Source of the DNA: Spirochaetia bacterium 38H-sp
GTDB lineage: Bacteria > Spirochaetota > Spirochaetia > Winmispirales > Winmispiraceae
Reading direction: 5' to 3'
DNA length: 64,000 bases
Assembly (NCBI GenBank): GCA_039023545.1
Contig: JBCHKQ010000002.1
Coordinates: 1 to 64,000 of the forward strand
The notes under the pieces are model-generated. The model saw only the letters and a list, made by a program, of their open reading frames with translations. It was not told where the DNA came from and did no database searches. Each line of letters opens with the position of its first letter. The first letter of the stretch is position 1. This document shows, in pieces, positions 42,825-51,899 of this stretch. A program made the translations under genes and the position numbers.

Positions 42825-43017
42825 AACCACCTCCTACAAAAGCAATAATTTCCACATGAGAGCCCTCCCTGAGAGTGTATCCAGAGAACTCATCATAGGG
42901 CACAACATGCCCATCCACCTCCACTGCAACCCTGTTTGTTACACCGCGTTCTGCCAAAAGCTCAGAAACAGTTTTGGCTTTGGTTTCCACAGACTCACCA
43001 TTAACAATGAGATTCAT
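42817..43017 (-). CDS. thiS: Sulfur carrier protein ThiS
   Basis: 66 residues with the ubiquitin-like fold: [51 protein letters not shown]. ThiS normally ends in GG, where the thiocarboxylate forms; here two more residues (CG) follow the GGG. GGAGG precedes ATG 43017. It is the first gene after the riboswitch. No thiF is seen in the operon, so the activating enzyme must be elsewhere. Confidence 0.92.
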   Translation of the reverse strand: MNLIVNGESVETKAKTVSELLAERGVTNRVAVEVDGHVVPYDEFSGYTLREGSHVEIIAFVGGGCG

Positions 43018-43054
43018 AAAACCTCCGTAAAAACAGTGGGAACACCTGTAGGAT

Positions 43055-43083
43055 AAAAAAAGGGACATGCTAGTGCATGCCCC
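43055..43083 (-). terminator. Attenuator terminator of the TPP riboswitch
   Basis: On the minus strand GGGGCATGC / GCATGTCCC around ACTA, then seven T. It lies between the aptamer and thiS, as expected for control by premature termination. Confidence 0.88.
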
Positions 43084-43130
43084 GTAGTATAGTCGGAAAT
43101 ATCCCGCAAAGCGGTCCAAATCCGGCCAAA

Positions 43131-43212
43131 GTTCCCTACGGTGGCATTACCCACATCAGGTTCCAAGGGTAAGAGATTTACTCTTTCTCAGCCCTAAAAG
43201 GCACCCCTACTT
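43131..43212 (-). promoter_or_regulatory. TPP riboswitch aptamer (THI box)
   Basis: On the minus strand it reads AGTAGGGGTGCC, GGGCTGAGA, ACCCTTGGAACCTGAT, GGGTAATGCCACCGTAGGGA: the conserved TPP aptamer segments in the right order. It would sense thiamine pyrophosphate and shut off the thi operon. Confidence 0.97.
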
Positions 43213-43235
43213 TAGCCAGCAAAGCTGTATACAAT

Positions 43236-43264
43236 ATTATATACTCATGTAAAAAGCCTGTCCA
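43236..43264 (-). promoter_or_regulatory. Promoter of the thiamine operon
   Basis: On the minus strand TGGACA (43264-43259), 17-base spacer, TATAAT (43241-43236). The predicted start is about 15 bases before the aptamer. Confidence 0.85.
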
Positions 43265-43290
43265 GCCATATCTGCATCTGTGAATAAAAA

Positions 43291-43334
43291 ATATCGAACG
43301 GGCGGCTGCAAAAAACAGCCGCCCTGCCTTTGGC
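43291..43334 (+). repeat. Dispersed hairpin repeat, forward copy of a facing pair
   Basis: ATATCGAACG (one base off consensus), stem GGCGGCTG / CAGCCGCC, then CTGCCTTTGGCA. It lies between the thi promoter and the end of greA. Confidence 0.9.
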
Positions 43335-43370
43335 AAAAAAAGAGCAGGGGACTAGAGTCTTCAACATATA

Positions 43371-43439
43371 CGCTGCAAGCAGTAGGCCCTGCAGCATGCT
43401 AATCCCTTTGCTTTGTTTGATGCATGGCCTACGTTCGGA
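43371..43439 (-). repeat. Dispersed hairpin repeat, inverted, partly degenerate
   Basis: Right-end motif decayed (CGCTGCAAGCAG), stem GTAGGCC / GGCCTAC with a long loop, then GTTCGGAT. It faces 43291-43334. Confidence 0.75.
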
Positions 43440-43440
43440 T

Positions 43441-43478
43441 AAAAAATAAACAAGCCTTCCCTTAGAGGGGAAGGCTTG
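43441..43478 (-). terminator. Intrinsic terminator of greA
   Basis: On the minus strand CAAGCCTTCCCC / GGGAAGGCTTG, followed by a T-rich run, 24 bases after the greA stop. Confidence 0.9.
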
Positions 43479-43501
43479 TATGTAAGTTGTAAATAATAGA
43501 T

Positions 43502-46186
43502 TTAAAACTTAGCGGGTTTTATGTCTTTTACTGTATAATCGTATTCTCTCTCATTGATAGTAAACTTGAGATTCTCATCCTTCTTGTGTCCGTAAAGCTC
43601 GACACCAAAAGGAGAAAGATAGGATATAACTCCCTTATTGGGATCGGATTCCCACGGTCCCATAATGGTGTAAACCTCTTCCTTGCCGCTGTCGTTGTTG
43701 AGAAGAGTTACTACCGTACCAAATCCTATGGAGTTAGCATCAACATTCTCCGGTTTTACAATCTGTACCTTCTCCAGTTCTTCCTTGAGTTTACCTATTG
43801 TAGAGTTGAGCATTTCCTGCTTCTCTTTTGCAGCCTTATACTCTGCATTTTCCTTTAGGTCGCCAAGCAGCAAAGCAGCACCAATTTCCTTGGAGTTCTT
43901 AGGAACTTCAACTTCAAGAAGATGCTTGAGCTCTTTCTGCTTAGCCTCGTAACTGGCCTGTGTTGCCATAATACCACGGGGGATACTCTTGACAGCTTCA
44001 ACCTCACCAGGAAGCTTGATATCCGGAAACTTTTGAGTGATAATATTCTTTATTGATATGAGTATTGAGGGGTCAAGCTGCTCCACATCAATAAGAAGAC
44101 TGTAAACGCGTATTGCAGCTTCCTCATTAGCGGATTTAAGATATTTTACAATTCTCTCTTCCTGGAAGAGGAAAGACTGTACCTGCCTGTTAATCTTACG
44201 GTTAAAAGGTACGTTTTTACTGTTCTCTATCTCCCGGAAGCTTATATCAAGAAGATGAATAAAGTTGATAAGAACACGCTCAAAACTTATGGATAAAAGC
44301 TCCATAAACCATTTTTCATCAATATAGGTTCTTATAAGCCATATAAAAGCCTCTCTTTCTTCCTTGTATCTGTCGACAAGCTCTGTTACTATCTGCTGTA
44401 TGATATCAGTTCTACCTGCATCTTTGAGGGTGTCTATAATATACTTGTTGAGATATGCGGGCAGAAGAACTTTGTAGGCTTCAGCCCATTTATCGGAATT
44501 AATCTTAAGATACTCCAGAAAAAGCCTCTTATACTCCGTATCCGATATTTTGGAAAACAGTTCCCGTACATCCCCAATTCTTTCAAAAAGCTCGGAGAGG
44601 TTAAAGTCTGCTTTTTCTCCCAGGTAGGGATATTTTCTAAAAAGCCTAGAAAGAAACAGAGCTGAAGTAATAGTATTCTCATTAACTTCTTCCAGTCTTA
44701 GAAAACCTATAAAATACTCAAGCATCTCATTAAAATATTCTGTATCAGGTTCTGCTTTCTCAAGATATTCTTCTATTGTCTTAAGCCTGGAAAAAAAGTT
44801 TCTCTCAGCTCTAAACTGCGTATAAAGTTTTTCTTCAAAACTTACAGGATGCATTCTTACCATATATCTATCAGACTTACCCGGAACATTACCAAGCATA
44901 GGATTTGTCTTAAGCTGCTCTCTTGCCTTTACACTCCATGTATTCCATTCTCTCTGTGATAGTATTGCAGGCACAAGCTCCGCTTTTATTTCTCTCATAT
45001 TGGTATCATTACCAAGACTCTTTATAAGAGTTTCTACAGCCCATCTCGGTTTTGTCATAATCATTTTTTTAAGCTTTTCTTTGGAAGAAACAGCCTTTAG
45101 AACCCATATGTGAGATTTATCAAGAGCGGTAAGAGATTCTATCGCAAGAGAAAGACTCATGGAGTGGTTTCTCTTCTTGACAAAGTCTATGACAATCTCA
45201 TTATTTTCTATGCTTCTTATCCTACCCACGCCCCAGCTTCTATGGAAAACAAAATTACCAACATCAAACTCGATATGCTTTTCAAAATCTTCTATTGCTT
45301 CATGAATATTTCTAAAGTTCTGTTCAAGAGAAGAAAGCTTGATATATTCGTTAAGATAGCTGTGTCCTTTGTACTTTTCTTTATATGCTTCTATGAGTTC
45401 TTTTCTTGCTCTGGGATCCTGAGGATCGTAATCCAATATTTTCTTTAACAGTGATATGGGTATATCCTTGTTTTTGTTGTTTTTATGAGCCTCAAAAAGA
45501 GAATAGATAAGTTGAATGGATTTCTGTATACCCGCTACCTGAGTAATCTTTGTCTCTGCATGCTCATAAAAGCTCAAATCATCCGGCTTAAGAGATATTA
45601 GCTTTTCCCATATTTCTTTGATGTTGGAGAAATCATTCTTATTGATATATCTGTGAAGAGCTTTTTTATAGAGATCAATTGCCTCATCGATTTTGCCGTT
45701 TTCTTCTTTTTTCTGGGCAAGTATCTTTACGAGCTCGGATTCCTCATAATCTACTTTTATAAGTCTTTCCCATATTTCCAGCTTCTTATCTTCCAAGCCC
45801 TCTGTCTCATACCAATGGGCAAGGGTTTTAAGAGCAAACCTGTTTTCTCCATACTGAAGAACCCTGTTACATAGATATTCTACTATTTTCCACTTGTGAT
45901 GATCTGCAAAAAGTTCTATAAGAGCAGTAAGATTCTGATCATCTATAGGTCTTTTTTCTATTCTTAATATGCCAGAAATATATAGAGCAACCACACTGTT
46001 CTGAGTATGAGTAAGATGCTCATTGCATATTGTGAGAGCATCGTTTGCAATACCCTCGCCATGGATTTTATCAATGAGACTGTCAAACTCTTCGAACTGA
46101 GATACGGAATAACTTGACAAAGCAGCCCGTGTCCATTTTTCTTCTGTCAGTTTTTCTTGTAATTGCTTTTTAAGCTCATCAGACAT
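43502..46186 (-). CDS. greA: Giant GreA: TPR-like region, CarD-like domain, GreA transcript-cleavage factor
   Basis: 894 residues, against about 158 for ordinary GreA. Residues about 739-894 are GreA: coiled coil with the acidic tip GDLKENAEY, then the FKBP-like domain (FGTVVTLLNNDSG, ISYLSPFGVELYG). GreA rescues backtracked RNA polymerase. Residues about 1-300 are TPR-like helices (EAIDLYKKALHRY). Residues about 307-370 (VGNFVFHRSWGVGRIRSIEN) resemble the CarD/TRCF polymerase-interaction domain. The middle is helical and unassigned. Long GreA proteins occur in spirochaetes and chlamydiae. AGGAG precedes ATG 46186. A TPR gene lies 12 bases upstream in the same operon. Confidence 0.9.
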   Translation of the reverse strand: MSDELKKQLQEKLTEEKWTRAALSSYSVSQFEEFDSLIDKIHGEGIANDALTICNEHLTHTQNSVVALYISGILRIEKRPIDDQNLTALIELFADHHKWKIVEYLCNRVLQYGENRFALKTLAHWYETEGLEDKKLEIWERLIKVDYEESELVKILAQKKEENGKIDEAIDLYKKALHRYINKNDFSNIKEIWEKLISLKPDDLSFYEHAETKITQVAGIQKSIQLIYSLFEAHKNNKNKDIPISLLKKILDYDPQDPRARKELIEAYKEKYKGHSYLNEYIKLSSLEQNFRNIHEAIEDFEKHIEFDVGNFVFHRSWGVGRIRSIENNEIVIDFVKKRNHSMSLSLAIESLTALDKSHIWVLKAVSSKEKLKKMIMTKPRWAVETLIKSLGNDTNMREIKAELVPAILSQREWNTWSVKAREQLKTNPMLGNVPGKSDRYMVRMHPVSFEEKLYTQFRAERNFFSRLKTIEEYLEKAEPDTEYFNEMLEYFIGFLRLEEVNENTITSALFLSRLFRKYPYLGEKADFNLSELFERIGDVRELFSKISDTEYKRLFLEYLKINSDKWAEAYKVLLPAYLNKYIIDTLKDAGRTDIIQQIVTELVDRYKEEREAFIWLIRTYIDEKWFMELLSISFERVLINFIHLLDISFREIENSKNVPFNRKINRQVQSFLFQEERIVKYLKSANEEAAIRVYSLLIDVEQLDPSILISIKNIITQKFPDIKLPGEVEAVKSIPRGIMATQASYEAKQKELKHLLEVEVPKNSKEIGAALLLGDLKENAEYKAAKEKQEMLNSTIGKLKEELEKVQIVKPENVDANSIGFGTVVTLLNNDSGKEEVYTIMGPWESDPNKGVISYLSPFGVELYGHKKDENLKFTINEREYDYTVKDIKPAKF

Positions 46187-46198
46187 AATATTTTTCTC

Positions 46199-47158
46199 CT
46201 ATCTGGTGTAAAGTTTATAAATTTCAGAATCAAGAAGCTTTATTTTATATGCAGCATCCTTAATTTTTATTGGTTCTTCGTTCTTAAGCCTATAATGATC
46301 AATAAGCCAGAAGTATCTGTTAATAAGCCTGGGAACAATAACATCCCTGTTAGCCATCATATTCTTTAGCTCCTCTTCCATGGAAAAAATAGACTGCTTG
46401 AGTTTACCAACTTCAACAGACCTTAGCTCCCTTTTTATGTTGAATACTCCTAGCACAACACCATAAACAGGAAGCCATTCCTGAAGAAGAGGAGGAGCAT
46501 AACCTCTAGCTTTTACCTCTTCTATCAGCTTTAATATCATCCCTGATTCCAGAAACTCAAGCTCAATAGCCTTAGGATCATAAAAAAAAGCCTCTCTAAA
46601 AAAAACCTTGGCAAGGTCAATATCTCCTAGGAGGGCATAACAATCCGCAAGTTCCGCAAGAAACGGAGAATATTCCGGTCTTTTTTTTACGACATGCTCA
46701 AGAATCTCTCTTGCATCCGCAAAGTTTCCAATACCCTTGTAGCAACGTCCCATCTTAAAAAAAAGCTCCGGTGGTTCATAAGAGCCGCTTGTTCTGGAAT
46801 CCTTATAAGACCTAAGCGCCCTGGAAAAAAGATAATGTTTTATATTAAAAACAAGTTGTTCCGAGACACCTCCCATTCCCTCTGTCATCTTAACAAAGCT
46901 TTTTATGCCTTTGAGATACTCATCCCCCTGTGCTTCTTCTGTCTTGCCAGGAGATATTTCACTCTCTACATTTTGCACATACTGAATACAGTTTAAGCTC
47001 GCCTTTATCTGTATTTCCTGCTCAGGCGAATTAACTTTTATCAGGCTTCTGTTGAGCAATTTAAAAGCTTTCTCCCAGAGGCCAGCTTTAATATATTCAT
47101 AAGCCTCCTGCAAAACCCTATTGAACCTGGAAACAGTATCTTCCACTATCAGCAACAC
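46199..47158 (-). CDS. Tetratricopeptide-repeat protein
   Basis: 319 residues, no signal peptide. TPR units are visible near residues 15-45 (AYEYIKAGLWEKAFKLLNRSL) and 130-205 (PELFFKMGRCYKGIGNFADAREILEHV, LAELADCYALLGDIDLAKVFFREA). The C-terminal third is helical (KLKQSIFSMEEELKNM). Likely a cytoplasmic adaptor; partner unknown. It is cotranscribed with the giant greA downstream, which also has TPR-like repeats. The start is uncertain: GTG 47158, TTG 47155 and GTG 47146 are all in frame and none has a strong ribosome-binding site. Confidence 0.72.
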   Translation of the reverse strand: MLLIVEDTVSRFNRVLQEAYEYIKAGLWEKAFKLLNRSLIKVNSPEQEIQIKASLNCIQYVQNVESEISPGKTEEAQGDEYLKGIKSFVKMTEGMGGVSEQLVFNIKHYLFSRALRSYKDSRTSGSYEPPELFFKMGRCYKGIGNFADAREILEHVVKKRPEYSPFLAELADCYALLGDIDLAKVFFREAFFYDPKAIELEFLESGMILKLIEEVKARGYAPPLLQEWLPVYGVVLGVFNIKRELRSVEVGKLKQSIFSMEEELKNMMANRDVIVPRLINRYFWLIDHYRLKNEEPIKIKDAAYKIKLLDSEIYKLYTR

Positions 47159-47245
47159 CTACAAAAAGTATTCTTTATTATATCATCTATATAAAATTAG
47201 TCAATTGAGGTAGAGAGTATTGTCTTTTTTTACAATAATTTGTTT

Positions 47246-47319
47246 TATACCGAACGCACAGCCCTCAGCTTTTTGAGAAAAAACAGTAAAGGCAGTGAGG
47301 GCTGTGCTGCCTGCGGCGC
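47246..47319 (+). repeat. Dispersed hairpin repeat, forward copy of a facing pair
   Basis: TATACCGAACG, stem CACAGCCCTCA / TGAGGGCTGTG (11 bp), 28-base loop, then CTGCCTGCGGCG. This pair lies between divergent genes, unlike most copies. Confidence 0.92.
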
Positions 47320-47346
47320 AATGTACAAAAGAACGACTTTTATTTC

Positions 47347-47394
47347 TGCCGTAGGCAGTGTGTAACGCAATAGGCGTTACACACGTTCGATATA
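47347..47394 (-). repeat. Dispersed hairpin repeat, inverted copy of a facing pair
   Basis: TGCCGTAGGCAG, perfect 10-bp stem TGTGTAACGC / GCGTTACACA around AATAG, then CGTTCGATATA. Confidence 0.92.
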
Positions 47395-47449
47395 ATTTAG
47401 TATTACAGGTATTGATTTTATCCCTGTAATGTCGAAAATAGGAATATAA

Positions 47450-48262
47450 ATGAAAAGGGTTTTGTTTTTTCTGCTTTTTTTTCTCATTGTTTTTTATTCT
47501 TTTCCTCAGGCATACGACAGCTATGCATTGTATAGAGATGCGCTTATCCATATACAAAATGGAGAATATGATAGTGCAGAAGAGATTCTTTCTCAGCTCA
47601 TAAAAAACAAGTCAGATAAATATTATGCAGATGCCCTTTTCTGGTATGCCAAAATTACACTCTCTTCCGGTGAGATTGACAAGGCTTCCTCTGCAATAGA
47701 GATTTTTTTGACACAAAAAGGCGTTAATCCCTCATATCTTGAGGAAGCAAAGTATCTTAAGGGTAGAATTTTGTTTCTCAATGAGGATTATGAGTCCTGT
47801 ATAAAATATTATGATAATTTTCTGACTGAGTATCCTGAGTCTTCTTTCTATGCCAATTCGCTTTTTTGGACTGCAGAGTCAATGTTTAACCTTGGTTTGC
47901 TCAAAGAAGCAAGAAGTGTCTACGATACTATTGCAAAAAAGTATTCTGGTTCTTATAAGGCAGAAGCAGCTGCATACCGCGTAAAACTAATAGATTACGC
48001 CACACGCGAGGAAGAGCTTATAGACCTATTGCGATGGTGTCAGGAAGAGTACCTCAAGGTTGTAGAGCAAATGGGACAAAAAGAAAAAAGTTATAAAGAG
48101 GCTCTGTCTGTTTATCAAAAGAGGCTTGCAGAGGCACCTTCTTCCGAGGAGTATGAGGCACTACAAAAAAAGGTGGAGGAACTTACTGCAGAAAACGAGG
48201 CTCTTAAGAAACAAATACAGGAGCTAAAATCAGGTGTCTCATCTTCTGCGATAGGACAATAG
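47450..48262 (+). CDS. Exported TPR protein with C-terminal coiled coil (YbgF/BamD-like)
   Basis: 270 residues. A signal peptide (VLFFLLFFLIVFYSFPQA) is followed by TPR units (YRDALIHIQNGEYDSAEEILSQLI, DALFWYAKITLSSGEIDKASSAIE, EAKYLKGRILFLNEDYESCIKYYDNFLTEYPESSF). A C-terminal coiled coil (about 225-262) follows, with heptads in EALQKKVEELTAENEALKKQ. Proteins of this build work at the outer membrane or Tol-like complexes; no specific function is claimed. AGGA precedes ATG 47450. Confidence 0.82.
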   Translation: MKRVLFFLLFFLIVFYSFPQAYDSYALYRDALIHIQNGEYDSAEEILSQLIKNKSDKYYADALFWYAKITLSSGEIDKASSAIEIFLTQKGVNPSYLEEAKYLKGRILFLNEDYESCIKYYDNFLTEYPESSFYANSLFWTAESMFNLGLLKEARSVYDTIAKKYSGSYKAEAAAYRVKLIDYATREEELIDLLRWCQEEYLKVVEQMGQKEKSYKEALSVYQKRLAEAPSSEEYEALQKKVEELTAENEALKKQIQELKSGVSSSAIGQ

Positions 48263-48369
48263 CAGTTTTTGTTTATATTTTTAGGTTGCAAAAACAAAGT
48301 ATCTGTTTTTTACTTTTCAATTACAGAAAAATCCTATAAAATTGACACAAGAATAAAACGGTAGGCTCA

Positions 48370-49449
48370 ATGGCAGAAATAATAGAAAAAGCAAAAACAC
48401 TGTATAAAAAGAAAAAATACGGAGCAGTTATACAGCTCCTTGAGCCAAGAATTTTTGAGTACAGGGAGCATGTGCTTTTTTACAGGCTACTGGGATATTC
48501 CTGTCTGCAGGTTGGAGACTACGGAGGAGCCAATACCTATCTTTTGAGAGGGCATAACTTGCGTCCAGAAGATCCGGATATCAGGCATTGCATAGCACTG
48601 TTGTATCTTAGAAAAGGGGATATAACGACTGCTTTGCAGCACTGGCTGGATATTTTGGATGACTTTCCAGAACATAGGCTCTCCAAAAGAGCAATGAACA
48701 TAGTAAAAGGCTTTAAAACGGACGATGATTTTGACAACTTTATCCTGTCGTCACGATTTAAATCGCTTTTTCCATCTCTCAAATTTTCCAGCAAAAAATG
48801 GCCTGTTATTGTTGTTGTGTTTTTATTATGTGTAGCAGGTGCTGGGACTTTTTATTACTACCAAACCAATGCTTATGCATCTCTTCCTCCCGAGGCTGCA
48901 AAAGCCTTGATTGCAGTTGAAAGAACAGATTCCAATATACTTCGCACAGAGGGGGAGTTTAAGTACCTGCTCACAGAAGGAGAAGTAGACACCTTAAAGC
49001 AAACTATCAAGGTGTCTATGTTAGAATACAACGACAATATGGCCAGATACGCTATAAACAAGCTGCTATTGTCTAATATTTCTGACACGTTAAAGAAGAG
49101 TATTAATGGGCTTAAGAGATTTTTGAAAACTCCGGAGTTTGGCAGGCTTAAGACTAATTTTGAGTATGAGAAGATTGTTAAAGAACCATGGCTATACGAT
49201 GGTGTTTTTATCCAATGGAAGGGGCGTATAAGCAATCTTAGAATAGAGGATAATGTTATCCGTTTTGATTTTTTGGTGGGTTATCATACAAAAAAAGTTC
49301 TTAAGGGTATTGTCCCTGTTATTATAGATTTCCCCATAAGTCTTGATCCAGAGAGAGCCTATGAGCTTCTTGCACAGGTTGTATATGACAGTGGTCATGC
49401 TACTGGCTTTTATCTTGATTGTGTATCCATAAGATGGCTAGGAGAATAA
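48370..49449 (+). CDS. TPR membrane protein of unknown function
   Basis: 359 residues. TPR-like repeats fill residues about 1-125 ([64 protein letters not shown]). One membrane segment follows (about 142-160, [20 protein letters not shown]). The C-terminal domain (about 165-359) is presumably periplasmic and ends with a small beta domain ([20 protein letters not shown], core [12 protein letters not shown]). TPRs should face the cytoplasm. No named family is recognised. It ends one base before dtd, so the two are cotranscribed. Confidence 0.75.
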   Translation: MAEIIEKAKTLYKKKKYGAVIQLLEPRIFEYREHVLFYRLLGYSCLQVGDYGGANTYLLRGHNLRPEDPDIRHCIALLYLRKGDITTALQHWLDILDDFPEHRLSKRAMNIVKGFKTDDDFDNFILSSRFKSLFPSLKFSSKKWPVIVVVFLLCVAGAGTFYYYQTNAYASLPPEAAKALIAVERTDSNILRTEGEFKYLLTEGEVDTLKQTIKVSMLEYNDNMARYAINKLLLSNISDTLKKSINGLKRFLKTPEFGRLKTNFEYEKIVKEPWLYDGVFIQWKGRISNLRIEDNVIRFDFLVGYHTKKVLKGIVPVIIDFPISLDPERAYELLAQVVYDSGHATGFYLDCVSIRWLGE

Positions 49450-49450
49450 T

Positions 49451-49900
49451 ATGAGGGCTGTTGTACAGCGTGTGTCTTCCGCAAGTGTTTCTGTTGATGG
49501 CTCAGTGGTGTCTTCTATAGATTTTGGGTTTCTTGTTCTTCTTGGTGTTGCTGCATGTGATAACAAGGATGATGCCGAGTTTTTGGCGGATAAGGTGGCC
49601 AATCTCAGGGTTTTTTCCGATGAGGATGGTAAGCTCAATCGTTCTATTCTGGATATTGCAGGTCAGGTGCTTGTTGTTTCCCAGTTTACTCTTATGGGTG
49701 ATGCAAGAAAGGGCAGGCGACCTTCTTATAATTCTGCGGCTCCGCCTGCGCTTGCAGAAGAGCTTTACGAGTATTTTTGTATAGTGCTATCTAGTTATGG
49801 TTTGGATGTTAAAAAGGGGGTTTTTAGAGCTCATATGGATGTGCGGCTTTGTAACGACGGTCCTGTTACTATTTTGCTTGATTCCAAGAAGCTTTTCTAG
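49451..49900 (+). CDS. dtd: D-aminoacyl-tRNA deacylase
   Basis: 149 residues, the usual length. It removes D-amino acids (and glycine misloaded on tRNA-Ala) from tRNA. Visible are [53 protein letters not shown] (core SQFTL) and the NDGPVT motif carrying the Gly-cisPro that rejects L-amino acids. The start overlaps nothing and lies one base after the TPR gene. Confidence 0.96.
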   Translation: MRAVVQRVSSASVSVDGSVVSSIDFGFLVLLGVAACDNKDDAEFLADKVANLRVFSDEDGKLNRSILDIAGQVLVVSQFTLMGDARKGRRPSYNSAAPPALAEELYEYFCIVLSSYGLDVKKGVFRAHMDVRLCNDGPVTILLDSKKLF

Positions 49901-49962
49901 TTCTGCTGTAGCATCATAGTAAGCGAGCTACGGGCAGTATTCTTATATGTTTTGCTTTATGC

Positions 49963-50034
49963 TTGCCTAAGGCAGGAGCTAGAGCGCCTGCTTGTCTGTT
50001 TACTCTATGGGGCGCTCTTGCGACGTTCGGTATA
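49963..50034 (-). repeat. Dispersed hairpin repeat, inverted single copy upstream of recA
   Basis: TTGCCTAAGGCAGG, stem AGAGCGCC / GGCGCTCT with a 22-base loop, then TGCGACGTTCGGTATA. It lies between dtd and the recA promoter. Confidence 0.9.
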
Positions 50035-50078
50035 TTTTTATAATACGGATTGCAGTCTGTGCTGTGTGCAGTGTGGTC

Positions 50079-50107
50079 TTGACTGTTGGCTTTTGCCTGC
50101 ATACTAT
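50079..50107 (+). promoter_or_regulatory. Promoter of recA
   Basis: TTGACT (50079-50084), 17-base spacer, TACTAT (50102-50107). AAGGAG precedes ATG 50127. I see no LexA-type box. Confidence 0.75.
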
Positions 50108-50126
50108 AGATGTTTAAGGAGTTATC

Positions 50127-51227
50127 ATGGCAGATAATAATGATGTAAAAAAAGAAAAACTTAAAGCTCTTGAGGCCGCACAGCTTCAGATAGAAAAACA
50201 GTTTGGCAAGGGTGCTATTATGCGCCTTGGTGCCAATTCTCTTATAGAAGGACTGGAGGTTATTCCGTCCGGTTCTATCGTCTTGGATGCTGCACTAGGT
50301 GTCGGCGGATATCCCAAGGGTAGGATTATAGAGATTTACGGTCCGGAATCTTCTGGTAAAACCACTTTGGCTCTGCACGCTATTGCGGAGACTCAGAAAA
50401 AAGGCGGAATAGCCGCCTTTGTCGATGCGGAGCATGCGCTTGATCCTACTTATGCAAAAAACCTGGGTGTAAATATCGATGAGCTTTGGGTGTCTCAGCC
50501 TTCGTCGGGTGAGGAGGCTTTAGAGATTACTGAGTCGCTTGTGCGTTCTGGTGCAGTTGATATTATCGTAGTTGATTCTGTTGCTGCTCTTACGCCTCAA
50601 GCAGAAATCAATGGCGATATGGGAGATTCTCATGTCGGACTTCAGGCTCGTCTTATGAGTCAGGCACTTAGAAAACTTACCGGTGCTGTCAATAAGTCAG
50701 GCACTTGCCTTATTTTTATAAATCAGACAAGAATGAAAATTGGCGTAATGTTTGGCAATCCTGAAACAACAACAGGAGGCAATGCACTCAAGTTTTATGC
50801 AACAATCAGACTGGATGTGAGAAAAGCAGAAACAATCAATGAGGGTGCTGATAATGCCGTGGGAACTAAGATTAGAGTCAAGGTTGTTAAGAACAAGGTT
50901 GCACCACCGTTTAAAAAAATAGAACTAGAGATGGAGTTTGGCAAGGGTGTTTCTTCTATTGCCAGCCTGGTGGATGCAGCAGTAGAGCATGGAATACTAC
51001 AAAAAAGCGGAAGCTGGTACTCCTATGGGGAAGAAAAAATCGGACAGGGCAGAGAAAATGCTAAGAAATTTCTGCTTGATAATCCGGAACTTGCAAAAAA
51101 CATAGATACTGCAATAAGAAAAAAACTATTTCCCCATCTTTTTAAAGAGACACAAAAACAGGAGGAAAAACCAGCGGGTAGCAAGAAAAAAAAGACAGAA
51201 GAAGCAGCAGGTGAGGTATTGTTCTAA
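50127..51227 (+). CDS. recA: Recombinase RecA
   Basis: 366 residues. Walker [10 protein letters not shown] (about residue 72), the [10 protein letters not shown] strand, [13 protein letters not shown] (Walker B), the L1/L2 DNA-binding loops around [14 protein letters not shown] and [16 protein letters not shown], and a charged lysine/glutamate-rich tail. It pairs homologous DNA and in many bacteria drives LexA cleavage. Codon choice changes from T-ending in the first half to A-ending in the last third, merging into the A-rich folK gene that follows after two bases. Confidence 0.98.
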   Translation: MADNNDVKKEKLKALEAAQLQIEKQFGKGAIMRLGANSLIEGLEVIPSGSIVLDAALGVGGYPKGRIIEIYGPESSGKTTLALHAIAETQKKGGIAAFVDAEHALDPTYAKNLGVNIDELWVSQPSSGEEALEITESLVRSGAVDIIVVDSVAALTPQAEINGDMGDSHVGLQARLMSQALRKLTGAVNKSGTCLIFINQTRMKIGVMFGNPETTTGGNALKFYATIRLDVRKAETINEGADNAVGTKIRVKVVKNKVAPPFKKIELEMEFGKGVSSIASLVDAAVEHGILQKSGSWYSYGEEKIGQGRENAKKFLLDNPELAKNIDTAIRKKLFPHLFKETQKQEEKPAGSKKKKTEEAAGEVLF

Positions 51228-51229
51228 CA

Positions 51230-51730
51230 ATGCCGCAATCCTTTCTAAGCTTGGGCTCCAACCAAGGAGACAAGGAAAAAAACATAAAATCCGCAATAAA
51301 TGACCTATCAGCAAGCGTAGAAATCCTTGCTGTATCCAAAGCATACATAACACAACCTCTTTACTACCATAATCAAGAAGATTTTTTAAATCTTGCACTA
51401 AAAATAGAAACAACACTCCCACCAGAAAAACTGCTAAACACCATAAACAAAATAGAAAAAAAATACGGCCGCGACAGAGAAAAAGAACAGAGATATGGCC
51501 CAAGGCCCCTGGACATAGACATCATACTCTACGACAACATAATAATAGACACACCACACCTTAAAATCCCGCACCCTAGACTATACGAGCGAGCCTTTGT
51601 TCTGATACCACTCTTAGAACTTGACCCCAAACTTACATGTCCAAAAACAAAAAAACCGCTCAGAACCTACCTAGACAGCATAGACCAATCCAACTGGACA
51701 AAAACACCAAAAGGGCTAACCCTTTTTTAG
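51230..51730 (+). CDS. folK: 6-hydroxymethyl-7,8-dihydropterin pyrophosphokinase
   Basis: 166 residues. It makes the pterin diphosphate used in folate synthesis. Visible are SFLSLGSNQGDKEKNI, YITQPLYYHNQEDFLNLAL (core QEDFLNLAL), the GRDREKEQRYGPRPLDIDIILYDN catalytic segment (core RYGPRPLDIDI) and IPHPRLYERAFVL. It begins two bases after recA, an odd pairing. The coding strand is extremely rich in A and C. Confidence 0.95.
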   Translation: MPQSFLSLGSNQGDKEKNIKSAINDLSASVEILAVSKAYITQPLYYHNQEDFLNLALKIETTLPPEKLLNTINKIEKKYGRDREKEQRYGPRPLDIDIILYDNIIIDTPHLKIPHPRLYERAFVLIPLLELDPKLTCPKTKKPLRTYLDSIDQSNWTKTPKGLTLF

Positions 51731-51763
51731 AAAGTCTTTTACATTGTAATTTTAAAAAAATAA

Positions 51764-51807
51764 AACCGAACGCGGGAAAAGCATACGCTTTCCCCGCTGC
51801 CTTCGGC
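51764..51807 (+). repeat. Dispersed hairpin repeat, forward single copy
   Basis: AACCGAACG, stem GCGGGAAAAGC / GCTTTCCCCGC (one mismatch) around ATAC, then CTGCCTTCGGCA. It lies between folK and scpA. Confidence 0.9.
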
Positions 51808-51899
51808 AAAAAAGATAATCGCAATATACATACACAACAGTATTCAAACAAAAAGAACAATCTGATATACTCCATCCAAACTCAAAAATCGGAAAACAA

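Noticed and set aside
50040..50127. LexA/SOS box upstream of recA
   Set aside because: No inverted repeat resembling known LexA boxes is present. Only a plain sigma-70-like promoter is seen.
761..51807. CRISPR array
   Set aside because: Copies are scattered singly or in facing pairs over 51 kb, with no regular spacers and no cas genes.
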